From NCBI RefSeq assembly GCF_900111195.1, contig NZ_FOGL01000009.1:62001-126000 (forward strand): a stretch of 64,000 bases of DNA, written 5' to 3'. The notes beneath the pieces are model-generated. The model saw only the letters and a program-made list of their open reading frames with translations, searched no databases and was not told the DNA's origin. Positions within the stretch are counted from its first letter, which is position 1. Each line of letters opens with the position of its first letter. A program made the translations under genes and the position numbers. This stretch comes from Gracilibacillus ureilyticus. Its GTDB lineage: Bacteria > Bacillota > Bacilli > Bacillales > Amphibacillaceae. This document shows positions 1-10,958 of this stretch, piece after piece.

Positions 1-26
1 AAAAAAAACCAAACGAACTCGTTCGG
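1..26 (-). terminator. Terminator downstream of bofC
   Basis: On the minus strand an inverted repeat (CCGAACGA / TTCGTTTGG, one G-T pair) is followed directly by eight T. It lies just past the bofC stop. The T-tract reaches the window edge, so it may be longer. Confidence 0.75.
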
Positions 27-59
27 CTTTTGTTTTGCTATGATTACTTTATTTTGTCG

Positions 60-608
60 TCAGCTGCTTACCGCTTCTGAATGGTGGTAGGAACGGTATG
101 TTTCCAATACTCTTTCATAATCAGCCTTCGTCTCTATTTTTATCCCGTTTTGCAGGTCTTCTAACAGGTTACTCTCTAATTCATCTGTATCAATATGGAA
201 AAATGAATGAATGACCGCTTCATTTACTGGTATGCCTTCAAAAATGGTTAATACGCCATCTTTCAAACCAAAATATCCGTAAGTCTTAACATATGGAGAA
301 ATGTCGTTCATATCTTTCCGAAATCGCATAAATCCCTGTTTCTGTTCGACTAAGTTCCAATCTTCATAATAGGACCAGAAATCTTCCATGGAAGTGATGG
401 TTTCCGTTCTTTGTTCCACTTCTGTTTGACCATCAATATAATGCTTTTCCAGCATGACCTCAATGGCTAATGGTTCCCGGCTCATAACATCAGCCGCTTC
501 TGCTTCTATTTTCGTATCCGCAGGCTGCTGGTTTACGTTCAGCAGATAGATACAGCCTGTAACCAAGACTAGTCCATTTAATAGTAACCAGATTTTATGC
601 ATTTTCAT
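60..608 (-). CDS. bofC: BofC, forespore checkpoint regulator
   Basis: This 182-residue protein matches BofC in length and architecture. It has a hydrophobic N-terminal export segment at about residues 5-23 that ends in VTGC (a possible lipobox), then a soluble domain and a conserved C-terminal domain. In B. subtilis BofC acts in the intermembrane space and restrains the SpoIVB protease that triggers pro-sigma-K processing. SpoIVFA and SpoIVFB, the targets of that pathway, lie in this window at 14.4-16.0 kb. The position next to yebC matches B. subtilis. The start has a GGAGG Shine-Dalgarno sequence upstream. Sigma-G control is known for the family but I saw no clear promoter here. Confidence 0.85.
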   Translation of the reverse strand: MKMHKIWLLLNGLVLVTGCIYLLNVNQQPADTKIEAEAADVMSREPLAIEVMLEKHYIDGQTEVEQRTETITSMEDFWSYYEDWNLVEQKQGFMRFRKDMNDISPYVKTYGYFGLKDGVLTIFEGIPVNEAVIHSFFHIDTDELESNLLEDLQNGIKIETKADYERVLETYRSYHHSEAVSS

Positions 609-662
609 CCTCCATTCAAATCCAGGTTACTATTAGCATATCCAGAACAATCTGAATTAACC

Positions 663-694
663 AAAAAAACTGCCTTTTTCTGTTAAAGACAGTT
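663..694 (-). terminator. Terminator downstream of yebC
   Basis: A 10-bp stem (AACTGTCTTT / AAAGGCAGTT, one G-T pair) on the minus strand is followed by seven T. Confidence 0.8.
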
Positions 695-702
695 CTTTCT
701 GC

Positions 703-1452
703 TTAGAGCTGGTCCATTATTTCTTCATCAGCATTTAGATTATGATAAACTTCCTGTACATCTTCCATATCTTCTAACATATGAACAAGCTTGACCATTT
801 TTTCTGCAGAGTCCTTATCAACATCAGACAGCGTTTCAGGTATCATGGTCACTTCAGCTGTTGCAAAAGTAAATCCGCTCTCTTCCAATGCCATTTTCAC
901 CGATTGGAAGTCATCAGGATCTGTATATATTTCATAGGCACCATCAGCTGTTTCCATCTCTTCCGCTCCAGCTTCGATTACTTCGAGCATGATGGAATCC
1001 TCATCTGCCTCTGTAGTTGATTGCTCTATTACTAAATAACCTTTACGATGAAACATAAACGCCACACAGCCGTTTTCACCGAGATTACCGCCATTCCGGC
1101 TGAAAGCATGGCGAAGTTCCGAAGCTGTGCGGTTTCTGTTATCTGTCAATACTTCCACCATCACAGCTGTTCCGCCGGGACCGTAACCTTCATATGTTAA
1201 TTCTTCAAAATTTGCCCCATCAAGATTGCCTGTTGCCTTTTTGATCGCACGGTCTATGTTATCATTTGGCATATTATCAGATTTAGCTTTATCTACAGCA
1301 AGTCTTAAAGATGGATTCATATCAGGATCTCCTCCGCCCTGTTTTGCTGCCAGATATATATCTTTCGCATGTTTCATAAAAATCTTTCCGCGCTTCGCAT
1401 CTTGTGCATTTTTCCTGCGCTGGATGTTCTTCCATTTGGAATGTCCTGCCAT
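703..1452 (-). CDS. yebC: YebC/PmpR-family protein
   Basis: The protein of 249 residues begins [10 protein letters not shown], the hallmark N-terminus of the YebC/TACO1 family, and spans the full length of the family. Members have been described as transcriptional regulators (PmpR) and, in Bacillus and mitochondria, as factors that help ribosomes through proline-rich stretches. It is cytosolic. A longer reading from GTG at 1461 exists, but that GTG is part of the Shine-Dalgarno sequence (GAGAGGTGAGGAG), so the ATG at 1452 is the start. B. subtilis has yrbC at the same place. A dedicated terminator follows. The very proline-rich SafA is encoded next to it. A functional link would be speculation. 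Confidence 0.93.
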   Translation of the reverse strand: MAGHSKWKNIQRRKNAQDAKRGKIFMKHAKDIYLAAKQGGGDPDMNPSLRLAVDKAKSDNMPNDNIDRAIKKATGNLDGANFEELTYEGYGPGGTAVMVEVLTDNRNRTASELRHAFSRNGGNLGENGCVAFMFHRKGYLVIEQSTTEADEDSIMLEVIEAGAEEMETADGAYEIYTDPDDFQSVKMALEESGFTFATAEVTMIPETLSDVDKDSAEKMVKLVHMLEDMEDVQEVYHNLNADEEIMDQL

Positions 1453-1552
1453 TCTCCTCACCTCTCTAGTAAAACTTTATCATTTCTTCTTTTTAGTTTA
1501 TCATAATCTTTTAGCTTTTTTAAATGGGCTAACTTTGTCCGGTAAAGCATGC

Positions 1553-1583
1553 AAAAAAAATAGACGACTCAATTGAATCGTCT
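1553..1583 (-). terminator. Terminator downstream of safA
   Basis: The minus strand has a stem AGACGATTCA / TGAGTCGTCT with a short loop, then TATTTTTTTT. Confidence 0.85.
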
Positions 1584-1592
1584 GGTTACTGT

Positions 1593-2879
1593 TTATTCGT
1601 CCCGGCTTCCGCACCCGCAATCATCCTTTTTATGGTGGTTATATGGAGTCATCATACCCTGGTGATGCATCGGATTCATTGCTGGCTGCTGCATTCCATA
1701 TGGCGACTGCCCGAAACCTTGCTGCGGAAATGGTGCCATTGGGTATCCCGGCATTCCTGGCTGCGGGACGTTTAAATGATGTGGGTTCATCATCGGCTGC
1801 TGCATTGGTGACAACTGCTCTCCCCATGGCTGTTGGTCATTGTCCATCATCGGCTGCTGTTGCGGCATCATTCCTGGTTGCTGCATTGATTGTTGCTGTG
1901 GCATCATTCCTGGTTGCTGCATTGACTGCTGCTGTGGCATCATTCCTGGTTGCTGCATTGATTGTTGCTGTGGCATCATTCCTGGTTGCTGCATTGACTG
2001 CTGTTGCGGCATCATTCCTGGTTGCTGCATTGGCTGCTGTTGCGGCATCATTCCTGGTTGCTGCATTGACTGCTGTTGCGGCATCATCCCTGGTTGCTGC
2101 ATCATATTTGGCTGGTTCATGTTATAGTGCATCGGCTGTTGCTGATGTGCACCTAATAAATTCGGCTGGAAGTTGTCCGGGAATGGATAGTCTGGTGCCG
2201 GTTTATTATGATGCATTGGCACTGCATGGCCATAACCAAACGGAATACCCTCCTTGGAATAGCATGGTGCCTGTGGCTGCATCTGCATTGGCTGAACATA
2301 CTGCGGTTTCGGCATCGATTGTTGTGGTGCATGCATTTGTGGCTGCTGCGGCATTTCCATTTGCGGTTTAGGTGATACAGGAGGCTCTTCAGCATGTTCC
2401 ACTGGTTGCATCGGCTGAATATTAGTTTCGAAATTGTTCATATTTGATGTAAACTGCAGCCATTTTAAATCCTGACTTGGTTGTTGTTGGGGCATAACAG
2501 GTTGTTTTGGCTGTTCTTTTTTTGCAGGCTGCTGCTTGTTAAAATGAATAGGCAATGAAGGCAACTCCTTTTTTAATGGCTCCCACTTTTTATCTTCATC
2601 TTCTTTAATCTCCGGAAGAATTTGATTCTTAGGCTGTGCGGGTTTCTTCGGCTTTTCTTCCTGTTTCTCTTTTTCAGCTGGTACAGTCTGCTGCTTTTTT
2701 GGCGGGGTTGCCGGCTGGTCTTTATTACTTCCAGTCGGGATTTTTATTTTCATTCCCGGCATTAGCATATCCGGATCAGATAATTGTTGATTAACAGCAA
2801 TTAATTCGTCAAAATCCACCCCATACTTTTGCGCAATCGTCCATAATGTTTCATTTTTCTGCACAACGTGAATTTTCAA
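1593..2879 (-). CDS. safA: SafA spore coat morphogenetic protein
   Basis: The 428-residue protein starts with a LysM domain (residues about 1-50, motifs NETLWTIAQKYGV and PGMKIKIP). A Lys/Pro/Glu-rich linker follows, then a Gln/Met/Pro-rich region. Seven near-perfect 12-residue repeats (MQQPGMMPQQQS) lie in the C-terminal half, and the protein ends in a CGCGSRDE tail. SafA directs inner-coat assembly at the cortex-coat border and is recruited by SpoVID, which is encoded at 32.9-33.9 kb. The start is TTG at 2879, with AAAGGAG eight bases upstream. Gene order (yebC, safA, nadA) fits B. subtilis, but coxA is missing between yebC and safA. Confidence 0.9.
   Translation of the reverse strand: MKIHVVQKNETLWTIAQKYGVDFDELIAVNQQLSDPDMLMPGMKIKIPTGSNKDQPATPPKKQQTVPAEKEKQEEKPKKPAQPKNQILPEIKEDEDKKWEPLKKELPSLPIHFNKQQPAKKEQPKQPVMPQQQPSQDLKWLQFTSNMNNFETNIQPMQPVEHAEEPPVSPKPQMEMPQQPQMHAPQQSMPKPQYVQPMQMQPQAPCYSKEGIPFGYGHAVPMHHNKPAPDYPFPDNFQPNLLGAHQQQPMHYNMNQPNMMQQPGMMPQQQSMQQPGMMPQQQPMQQPGMMPQQQSMQQPGMMPQQQSMQQPGMMPQQQSMQQPGMMPQQQSMQQPGMMPQQQPMMDNDQQPWGEQLSPMQQPMMNPHHLNVPQPGMPGYPMAPFPQQGFGQSPYGMQQPAMNPMHHQGMMTPYNHHKKDDCGCGSRDE
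1855..2112 (-). repeat. 36-bp tandem repeats within safA
   Basis: About seven copies of a 36-nt unit encode MQQPGMMPQQQS. Copies differ only at a few positions (Ser/Pro at the last residue, synonymous third bases). The opposite strand is open in more than one frame, which creates false overlapping ORFs rich in Cys-Cys-Ile or Ala-Ala-Ser. Confidence 0.95.
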
Positions 2880-2964
2880 TGTACTTACTCCTTTCTATTC
2901 ATAAGTATCTAGGCACCTGTTCCGTCTTCTTTATCAACATATGCATAAAGCCTAAAATGTTGAA

Positions 2965-3010
2965 TAAAAAAAGAAAAGATATCCCGTATTATTACGAAAT
3001 ACCTTCTCTT
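2965..3010 (-). terminator. Terminator of the nadBCA operon
   Basis: A long 17-bp stem (with several G-T pairs) closes a 3-nt loop on the minus strand and is followed by a T-rich run. It lies seven bases past the nadA stop. Confidence 0.85.
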
Positions 3011-3016
3011 ATTCAT

Positions 3017-4120
3017 TCAGGAAAGCCGCAACATTCGATCCAAAGCAATTTTCGCCTCATTCGCAATGGATTTTTCTACTTTAATTTCATTACAAATATT
3101 CCCCTGTACCAGTTCTTCCAATACCCATAACAAATGCGGCAAATCGATTCGGTTCATCGTTAAACATGGACACATGTATGGATTAAGTGACGTAATATTC
3201 TTGTCCGGATTTTTTTTACGGAGACGGTTCACTAAATTCATTTCTGTACCGATTGCCCACTCTGAGCCAGCTTCTGCCCTTTCAATTGTTTCAATAATAT
3301 ATTTCGTCGATCCAGCATAATCAGCCTTCTGGACAACTTCATGACTACATTCCGGGTGTACAATAATATTCATGTCCGGTTGCTTTTCACGGATTTGCTT
3401 GATATTTTCTACCGTAAAATTTTCATGGACAGAACAATGACCTTTCCATAAAATCACTTTTATATGCTGATAGTCTCCCTCATATACCAGTTTCCGTTGA
3501 ATCGGATCCCAGACAGCCATTTCATCGAGGCGTATTCCTAAATCATATGCAGTATTGCGGCCAAGATGCTGATCTGGAAGAAACAACAGCCTTTCTTTCT
3601 GGTCCAGCGCCCATTTAACCATTTTTTTTGCATTCGAAGAGGTAACTGTTGCTCCGCCATTCCGTCCGACGAACGCTTTTATAGATGCGGTAGAATTTAC
3701 ATACGTTAAAGGCAAAATGGTATCACTAAACATGCCTTGCAATGCTTCCCATGCTTCATCTGTCTGCAGATCATTTGCCATGTCTGCCATCGAACAGCCT
3801 GCACGTAAATCTGGTAAAATCACTCTTTGGTAATCTGCTGTTAAAATATCCGCTGTTTCTGCCATAAAATGTACCCCGCAAAAAACAATCATTCTTGCAC
3901 TTTGTTTGGCAGAAACCTGTGCTAGTTGTAAGGAGTCACCGCTTGAATCAGCAAACTGGATTACTTCATCCTTCTGGTAATGATGTCCGGGAATGAACAG
4001 ATCATTTCCAAGCTTTGTTTTTATTTCAGTAATTCTTGCTTTCATTTCTTTGTCTGTCATTTTTTTATACTTTTCCGGTAATATAGACCGTTCTGTTTGT
4101 AAAAGCTGTACTATACTCAT
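3017..4120 (-). CDS. nadA: Quinolinate synthase NadA
   Basis: This 367-residue enzyme condenses iminoaspartate with dihydroxyacetone phosphate to quinolinate, the second step of de novo NAD synthesis. The three [4Fe-4S] ligands can be placed at C109 (RAGCSMADM), C229 ([11 protein letters not shown]) and C319 (MCPCLTMNR). The CPC pair at 317/319 fits the redox-active CXC of Bacillus NadA. The substrate motif [11 protein letters not shown] is also present. The ATG shares one base with the nadC TAA, so the two genes are translationally coupled. NifS, encoded divergently at 6.5 kb, is the known cysteine desulfurase partner for the NadA cluster in B. subtilis. Confidence 0.97.
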   Translation of the reverse strand: MSIVQLLQTERSILPEKYKKMTDKEMKARITEIKTKLGNDLFIPGHHYQKDEVIQFADSSGDSLQLAQVSAKQSARMIVFCGVHFMAETADILTADYQRVILPDLRAGCSMADMANDLQTDEAWEALQGMFSDTILPLTYVNSTASIKAFVGRNGGATVTSSNAKKMVKWALDQKERLLFLPDQHLGRNTAYDLGIRLDEMAVWDPIQRKLVYEGDYQHIKVILWKGHCSVHENFTVENIKQIREKQPDMNIIVHPECSHEVVQKADYAGSTKYIIETIERAEAGSEWAIGTEMNLVNRLRKKNPDKNITSLNPYMCPCLTMNRIDLPHLLWVLEELVQGNICNEIKVEKSIANEAKIALDRMLRLS

Positions 4121-4959
4121 TATTCTTCCCCCATTAAACGTAAACTGATATCTAATGCTTTAGCTGAATGTGTAATAAACCCGAGAGATATGTAATTTAC
4201 TCCTGTTTCACGGTATGTGGCGATATTCTGGAGTGTAATATTACCGGATGCTTCTGTGGTGATAGAATCAGGAATTTTATCGATCCATTGTCTGATCTGT
4301 TCAGGCGTCTGATTATCAAGCATGATCACATCGACATTAGAGTCAATTGCTTCTATTAACTGTGATTCATTCTCCACTTCTACTTCCACTTTAATCATAT
4401 GACCAGCTTTTTTGCGCACCTTTTCGACAGCTCTTGTGAGAGAACCTGCTGCCTTAATATGATTATCCTTTATCATAATTCCATCATATAACCCATGCCG
4501 GTGATTTTTCCCACCACCGCACGTCACTGCGTATTTTTCAAGCATTCTTAACCCTGGTGTTGTCTTTCTAGTATCACATACATGGATTTCCGGATTATTC
4601 AGTTCTTGAACTACCTGACTGGTAATAGTGGCAATCCCGCTCATCCGCTGGATCAGGTTTAAAATCACCCTCTCCCCTGACAATATTGCTTTATTATTCC
4701 CTTTAACAATCGCTATCGTGTCACCTTTCTGTACAATATCGCCATCTCTTTTCAGCAGGTGAATATGGACATCAGAGTCCAGCAATGGATATCCTTCCAT
4801 TAATACTTTTTCACCTGAAAAAACACCATCTTCTTTGGCGAGAAATTCCCCCTCAATCACCTGATCATTTTCAAACAAATATTCAGATGTTTTATCCCCA
4901 TCTCCAATATCCTCCTGAAAAAATGCTTCCAGCTTTTTTCGAAATAACCATCTGTTCAA
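4120..4959 (-). CDS. nadC: Nicotinate-nucleotide pyrophosphorylase NadC
   Basis: The 279-residue protein converts quinolinate and PRPP to nicotinate mononucleotide with loss of CO2. The family signature is clear: RKTTPGLR, then [20 protein letters not shown], and the barrel-end motif DVIMLDN. The start is TTG at 4957-4959, with a full AAAGGAGG six bases upstream. It overlaps the nadB TGA as TTGA, so translation is probably coupled. It is the middle gene of nadB-nadC-nadA. Confidence 0.96.
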   Translation of the reverse strand: MNRWLFRKKLEAFFQEDIGDGDKTSEYLFENDQVIEGEFLAKEDGVFSGEKVLMEGYPLLDSDVHIHLLKRDGDIVQKGDTIAIVKGNNKAILSGERVILNLIQRMSGIATITSQVVQELNNPEIHVCDTRKTTPGLRMLEKYAVTCGGGKNHRHGLYDGIMIKDNHIKAAGSLTRAVEKVRKKAGHMIKVEVEVENESQLIEAIDSNVDVIMLDNQTPEQIRQWIDKIPDSITTEASGNITLQNIATYRETGVNYISLGFITHSAKALDISLRLMGEE

Positions 4960-6476
4960 TGTATTGCCTCCTTTATTTCCCTTCTGTGCAGTTCAACCGG
5001 ATTCATAGATGGCGGTCCTGCACTATCCTCCCGGTAATGTGCCCCGATACTCGAATTCCTGTGAAGGGCTGAAGTTGTTATCAGCCATGCCGTTCTGAGC
5101 ATATGACTTACTTCAATTTGGTTTCTGGTCAAATTTCTTACATCAGGCAATTCTTTAATATAACTCTCCAGCCATCCTTTCATTTCTGTCAATTGCTTTT
5201 CATTCCGTTCCATGCCGACGTTTATCTTCATTTTTCTCTGTAGTATACTAATATCCGGTAGTTTGTGATCCCTTTCAACAGCTTTTATGCTCGCTTTAGC
5301 TGGTAATGGACCGAGATTACTGGAATGAAATTGTAATTTACTTGCAAGGCGATTTCCAAAAACAATTGCTTCCAATAATGAATTGCTAGCAAGCCGATTC
5401 GCCCCATGGACACCCGTACACGCAGTCTCACCAACTGCATACAGTCCAGGAATCGATGTTTCTCCATCAAGTGTTACCTTGATTCCGCCCATCATAAAAT
5501 GGGCACATGGAGTAACTGGAATGAATCCCTTTTTCCAATCAATGTGCGACTTTTCACATAAAGCGGTAATTTGAGGAAACCTTTCACTAAATCGATTAAT
5601 ACGGTTAATATTCAGGAAAACATCATTTCCTTTTCTTTCTTCACTAAACATCGCCCTTGCTACTATATCTCTTGGTGCGAGATCCTCATCTTCATGGTAG
5701 GAAGACATAAAAGGTTTACGACGCTGGTCTACTAATATTGCTCCTTCACCCCTGACAGCTTCAGAAATAAGACCAGTTCCACCTTTAAGCATCGTTGGAT
5801 GAAATTGAATAAATTCCATATCTTTTATGACAGCACCAGCATTGTAAGCTATGGATATTCCATCACCTGTTACTGTATAATGATTGGAAGTAAATTCATA
5901 TAATCCGCCGCATCCTCCTGTCGCAAGAACAATATGGTCAGCAAAGTGAAAGTGAAAATGATCACGCTGATCAATTGTGACAATTCCAACACATTGTTTA
6001 TTTTCCTTGATGCATTCAACGGCAGTCTGGTTTTCGATGACTTGTATATTGCCTCGAACGATGTTCTGATAATATGCCATCAGATGTATTCCTGTCTGGT
6101 CTCCACCAAGGTGAACTATCCGGCGATGCTTGTGTGCACCTTCTTTACCAAAATCAATATTTCCCTGGAAATTTTTATCAACCGGAAGATGACCGCTTAA
6201 TTCATGTATTTGCCGAATCCCCTCTTTCGTTAAAAATTCGACTGCACTTTTGTCATTGTAATTCCTTCCGGCTTTGATCGTATCCTGATAATGCTGCTGC
6301 CAGTTGTCCCCTGGTCCCAGTGCTGCAGCTATTCCTCCCTGTGCTTTTATGGAGTTGTTATGATCAGCATACCTTCCCTTTGTAATCATGATTACATCAC
6401 TTGCTGGGAAAAGCTTGCTTGCAACAACGTGAGCTGCAATCCCTGAACCAATGATGATGACTTTTTGCTTTCTCAT
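4956..6476 (-). CDS. nadB: L-aspartate oxidase NadB
   Basis: This 506-residue FAD enzyme oxidises aspartate to iminoaspartate, the first step of NAD synthesis. It shows the N-terminal dinucleotide motif IIIGSGIAAHV, the KAQGGIAAA flavin loop, GCGGLYEFTSNH, the active-site region MEFIQFHPT, HGANRLASNSLLEA near the FAD end, and a C-terminal helical domain. ATG at 6476 is preceded by AAGGTGG. It heads the nadBCA operon and is divergent from nifS-niaR. The B. subtilis operon is repressed by NiaR when nicotinate is plentiful, and the same layout suggests the same control here. Confidence 0.97.
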   Translation of the reverse strand: MRKQKVIIIGSGIAAHVVASKLFPASDVIMITKGRYADHNNSIKAQGGIAAALGPGDNWQQHYQDTIKAGRNYNDKSAVEFLTKEGIRQIHELSGHLPVDKNFQGNIDFGKEGAHKHRRIVHLGGDQTGIHLMAYYQNIVRGNIQVIENQTAVECIKENKQCVGIVTIDQRDHFHFHFADHIVLATGGCGGLYEFTSNHYTVTGDGISIAYNAGAVIKDMEFIQFHPTMLKGGTGLISEAVRGEGAILVDQRRKPFMSSYHEDEDLAPRDIVARAMFSEERKGNDVFLNINRINRFSERFPQITALCEKSHIDWKKGFIPVTPCAHFMMGGIKVTLDGETSIPGLYAVGETACTGVHGANRLASNSLLEAIVFGNRLASKLQFHSSNLGPLPAKASIKAVERDHKLPDISILQRKMKINVGMERNEKQLTEMKGWLESYIKELPDVRNLTRNQIEVSHMLRTAWLITTSALHRNSSIGAHYREDSAGPPSMNPVELHRREIKEAIH

Positions 6477-6485
6477 TATTCCACC

Positions 6486-6527
6486 TTACTTTACAGTTGT
6501 CTTTACACATATAATTACATATAATGA
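6486..6527. promoter_or_regulatory. Divergent nadB/nifS control region
   Basis: This short AT-rich gap must carry both promoters. For nifS I see TTGTCT (6498-6503) and TATAAT (6521-6526), 17 bases apart. The sequence ACAGTTGTCTTTACAC, with two TGT/ACA-like half sites, covers that -35 and is the best candidate for a NiaR operator. I recall the NiaR consensus only loosely, so the operator is an inference from layout. Confidence 0.4.
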
Positions 6528-6563
6528 TTGGAAAGGCAAGGTTTTTTTGAGAGGAGTTTTATG

Positions 6564-7703
6564 ATGATCTATTGTGACTATGCTGCTACTACACCAATGA
6601 TGGAGGATGCTTTATCTGTTTATCATGAGGTAGCGCGAAAATATTACGGTAATGCCAGCAGCCTGCACGATAGTGGTTCCAGTGCAGCGAATATATTACA
6701 GAATGCGAGAGAAATGTTAGCAGATACATTACATACAACAAGTGATACGATTTATTTTACAAGCGGAGGAACGGAAGGTAATGTGTTAGCTATTGACACA
6801 TTGCTCAGATCCTGTCAGGGAAAGAAGCATGTAATTTCTTCTATGATGGAGCACAGTTCAGTCTATTACCATCTGCTCCATTTACAGGAATTAGGGTGTA
6901 TTGAGGTCACATTTCTTGAAGGAAACAGGAATGGCCAAATTAATATAGACGAACTGACTGCAGAGCTAAGACCTGATACATGCCTTGTTTCTATCCAGTA
7001 TGTCAACGGGGAAACAGGAGTTATTCAGCCAATTAAACAGATTGCCCACATTTTACAACAGCGAAAAGTATATTTTCATAGCGATTGTGTTCAATCATTT
7101 GGTAAAATAAAGATTGACCTGAAGGAGATACCGGTGGATGCCATTACGGTCTCCAGCCATAAAGTCTTCGGACCTAAAGGGGTGGGAGCCGTTTATTTTC
7201 ATAAGGCCATTCCGTTAACTGCACATCCAATTAATATGAATCAGGAAAAAGGAATCCGACCGGGAACTGCAGATGTGGCTGGGGCTGCTGCTTTTGCTTA
7301 TGCAGCCAGCTATATGAACAGACATTTGCAGGAAAATCATGCCCATTTATTGGATATTAAACGTTATTTTATCAGTCAATTGAAGGAACATCATATTCCA
7401 CTCACAGTGATCGAAACAGGGTGTCCAAGTATTGCAGGATGTATAGCTGATACGATGCAGGGTGATTATATTTTATTAGAGTATAATCGCTATGGTGTAG
7501 CCATTTCCACGGGAAGTGCCTGCAGTATTGGACAGCAGCAAATCCCGCGGGCTATCCGGCCCTTTTTAAAAAAGCAGGAGGATGGGAAACGGTACATTCG
7601 CTTCTCATTCAGCCATTTGACTACAATGCAGGACATTGATCAGATAATCGACATATCATCGAAAATTTTCACCAGGATAGAGGAGGAACGTATAAGTTTA
7701 TGA
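6564..7703 (+). CDS. nifS: Cysteine desulfurase NifS (NadA-associated)
   Basis: The 379-residue PLP enzyme takes sulfur from cysteine. It has the N-terminal DYAATTPM motif, the PLP lysine in SSHKVFGPKG, and the catalytic cysteine loop STGSACSIGQQQ. B. subtilis NifS at this locus matures the NadA iron-sulfur cluster. Two ATG codons stand in tandem at 6561 and 6564. GGAG at 6553-6556 is better spaced for the second (7 bases), and family members begin MIYxDYAATTP. A TTG further upstream at 6528 lacks a ribosome binding site. The stop overlaps the niaR start (ATGA). Confidence 0.95.
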   Translation: MIYCDYAATTPMMEDALSVYHEVARKYYGNASSLHDSGSSAANILQNAREMLADTLHTTSDTIYFTSGGTEGNVLAIDTLLRSCQGKKHVISSMMEHSSVYYHLLHLQELGCIEVTFLEGNRNGQINIDELTAELRPDTCLVSIQYVNGETGVIQPIKQIAHILQQRKVYFHSDCVQSFGKIKIDLKEIPVDAITVSSHKVFGPKGVGAVYFHKAIPLTAHPINMNQEKGIRPGTADVAGAAAFAYAASYMNRHLQENHAHLLDIKRYFISQLKEHHIPLTVIETGCPSIAGCIADTMQGDYILLEYNRYGVAISTGSACSIGQQQIPRAIRPFLKKQEDGKRYIRFSFSHLTTMQDIDQIIDISSKIFTRIEEERISL

Positions 7704-8227
7704 CGAAAAAATTAGCAGGTAATGACAGAAGAAATGCAATAAAAAGCTGGTTACAAGAAGCAAACAACCCTATTACCGGTGGGGAACTAGCTGAGAAAGC
7801 AAAGGTCAGCAGGCAAGTGATTGTCCAGGATATTACTTTATTAAAAGCGCAAAACCATCCAATTATTGCAACAAGCAGTGGATATTTATATATGCAGCAG
7901 AATGAAGCCAAGCCATATGAAAAGTTAATTGCATGCCGTCATAACCGTGAGGATACAAGAGAAGAATTATATACAATTGTTGATAATGGAGCAATGGTAA
8001 AAGATGTGATGATCGAACACCCGATTTATGGTGATCTGAAAGCATCCATTATGGTAAGCAACAGAGCAGAAGTAGATACATTTGTGGAGAGAATTGAGCA
8101 GAAAAATGCTCCGTATTTATTAGAGTTAACAGATGGTGTACATAATCATACAATCACCGCAGACCAGGAATGGAAATTGGAGAAAGCATATGAGGCATTA
8201 AAGGAAAAAGGGTTCATATTCAAATAA
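7700..8227 (+). CDS. niaR: NiaR transcriptional repressor of NAD synthesis
   Basis: The 175-residue protein has an N-terminal winged helix (residues about 5-60, HTH_11 type, with GELAEKAKVSRQVIVQDI) and a C-terminal 3H domain. The conserved histidines of that domain are visible in EHPIYGDL and HNHTI. NiaR (YrxA) binds nicotinate as co-repressor and shuts off nadBCA and nifS. It overlaps nifS by four bases and so is its operon partner, as in B. subtilis. Confidence 0.93.
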   Translation: MTKKLAGNDRRNAIKSWLQEANNPITGGELAEKAKVSRQVIVQDITLLKAQNHPIIATSSGYLYMQQNEAKPYEKLIACRHNREDTREELYTIVDNGAMVKDVMIEHPIYGDLKASIMVSNRAEVDTFVERIEQKNAPYLLELTDGVHNHTITADQEWKLEKAYEALKEKGFIFK

Positions 8228-8261
8228 AGCCGATTTCCATTGCCTAATCCCCTAATGAAGA

Positions 8262-8290
8262 AACGCTTGCGATTTTAAACCGCAAGCGTT
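8262..8290. terminator. Hairpin between convergent niaR and pheA
   Basis: A perfect 10-bp inverted repeat (AACGCTTGCG / CGCAAGCGTT) has a 9-nt loop that contains the pheA stop codon. Neither side has a good T-tract. It may act for both converging transcripts, but it is not a classic intrinsic terminator. Confidence 0.5.
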
Positions 8291-9159
8291 ACCCCATTTC
8301 CACTGTGCAAATAATAAGGATAGCTTCCTAATACGGAAACAGAACATCCCAGTGACTCCATCTCTGCTATTGCATTTGGAATGAGGACATCATCCATTTT
8401 CTGTTCAATATCAATAAAGAAGTAATAATTCCCCAATCCTGTTTTCATTGGCCTTGATTCAATCTTGGATAAGTTTAAATTTCGCCAGGCAAAAGCAGAT
8501 AAAACCTGATGTAAAGCACCTGGACGATCAGAAGGCAAGGATACTGTTATCGAGGTTTTATACCCTTTTTCCTCCAGTTTGTTCGAAGTTAATGCCGTAT
8601 CGTCTTTGTGCAATACAACAAATCTTGTATGGTTATTATCAAAATCATGAATATCTTTTTTCACAATATCCAGATTATATTCTTTCGCTGCTAAATGGTT
8701 AGCAATTGCGGCAACCTTCTCTTCAGGGTGGTTACTAACATACTCTGCAGCTGCAGCTGTGGAAGTCATAGTCTGTGCTTTGACAGCTGGCAGTTGCTTC
8801 CTCAAAAAAGCATGACACTGTGCAATTGCATGCGGATGGGAATAAATGACATCAAGCTCCTCTAACGGTTGAGTTTTATTATTCGAGTGAACCATCAAAT
8901 GCTGTCGTATCGGAACAATTACCTCACTGACAATTTTCACTCTATCTGCCTGAATTAAATAATCGAGTGTGACGTTCACCGTTCCTTCGATTGTATTTTC
9001 GAGTGGAACAACTGCATAGTCGATTTCCCCGTTTTGTACAGCATCAATACTTTCCGGAATGTTCTTATATCCTTTTTTCACTTCACCATTAAACATCGCA
9101 TCTACTGCTATTTTTGTAAAAGTACCTTTTGGTCCAAGGTATCCTATTGTTTCTGACAT
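8275..9159 (-). CDS. pheA: Prephenate dehydratase PheA
   Basis: This 294-residue enzyme turns prephenate into phenylpyruvate on the phenylalanine pathway. The catalytic domain (residues about 1-185) starts GYLGPKGTFT and contains the TRF motif in HTRFVVL. The C-terminal ACT domain (about 200-280) has ESRPMKTGLGNYYFF, where ESRP is the phenylalanine-sensing motif, so feedback inhibition is expected. It follows pheB on the same strand with a 17-base gap. The last codons lie in the hairpin shared with niaR. Confidence 0.96.
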   Translation of the reverse strand: MSETIGYLGPKGTFTKIAVDAMFNGEVKKGYKNIPESIDAVQNGEIDYAVVPLENTIEGTVNVTLDYLIQADRVKIVSEVIVPIRQHLMVHSNNKTQPLEELDVIYSHPHAIAQCHAFLRKQLPAVKAQTMTSTAAAAEYVSNHPEEKVAAIANHLAAKEYNLDIVKKDIHDFDNNHTRFVVLHKDDTALTSNKLEEKGYKTSITVSLPSDRPGALHQVLSAFAWRNLNLSKIESRPMKTGLGNYYFFIDIEQKMDDVLIPNAIAEMESLGCSVSVLGSYPYYLHSGNGVTLAV

Positions 9160-9176
9160 GAGATTTGTTCCCCCTA

Positions 9177-9629
9177 TTAAGACACGCCTGAGCTTAATAT
9201 TTCTACTTGATTAACATATGATACTTGTTTTAACTGATGTAATAATTCATCAATCTCTATGGTCATTCCTGTGGTATTCAAAGATAAGGTAACATTTGCT
9301 TTCCCTTGAATCGGGATCGTCTGGTGGATCGTTAAAATATTACAGCCGGCATTTGCCACCATTGACAGCAAATGGGATAATGCACCTGTCTGGTCTTCCA
9401 GATGGAAGAATAATGTGAGCATTTGCTCTTTCACCATATGCTGAAACGGAAAGACAGCATCACGATATTTATAAAAAACACTGCGGGATAAGCCAATTTT
9501 TTTCGTTGCTTCATGAATCGAATCAGCTTTCTTGCCCTCGAGTAATTTTTTCGCTTCAATTGTTTTTTTCATTCCATCCGGTAAAAAGTCCTCACGTACC
9601 AAGTAGAATTTTTCATTCTTTCCAGGCAT
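9177..9629 (-). CDS. pheB: ACT domain protein PheB (UPF0735)
   Basis: The 150-residue protein combines an N-terminal helix-turn-helix-like stretch ([19 protein letters not shown]) with a C-terminal ACT domain (residues about 72-147). It is the product named PheB in B. subtilis, encoded between obg and pheA as here. ACT domains usually bind amino acids, so a regulatory role in aromatic amino acid synthesis is likely, but the molecular function is not settled. Confidence 0.9.
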   Translation of the reverse strand: MPGKNEKFYLVREDFLPDGMKKTIEAKKLLEGKKADSIHEATKKIGLSRSVFYKYRDAVFPFQHMVKEQMLTLFFHLEDQTGALSHLLSMVANAGCNILTIHQTIPIQGKANVTLSLNTTGMTIEIDELLHQLKQVSYVNQVEILSSGVS

Positions 9630-9668
9630 TCATTCATTCCCCTTTATTTGAAACGAGCCTATTCTTTT

Positions 9669-10958
<1,290 letters not shown>

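Noticed and set aside
1855-2112. CRISPR-like periodic pattern
   Set aside because: Units are contiguous 36-nt coding repeats without unique spacers, in frame with SafA.
1643-2371. Long plus-strand ORFs (242 and 95 codons) opposite safA
   Set aside because: They arise from the repeat composition of safA, have low-complexity products and no ribosome binding site.
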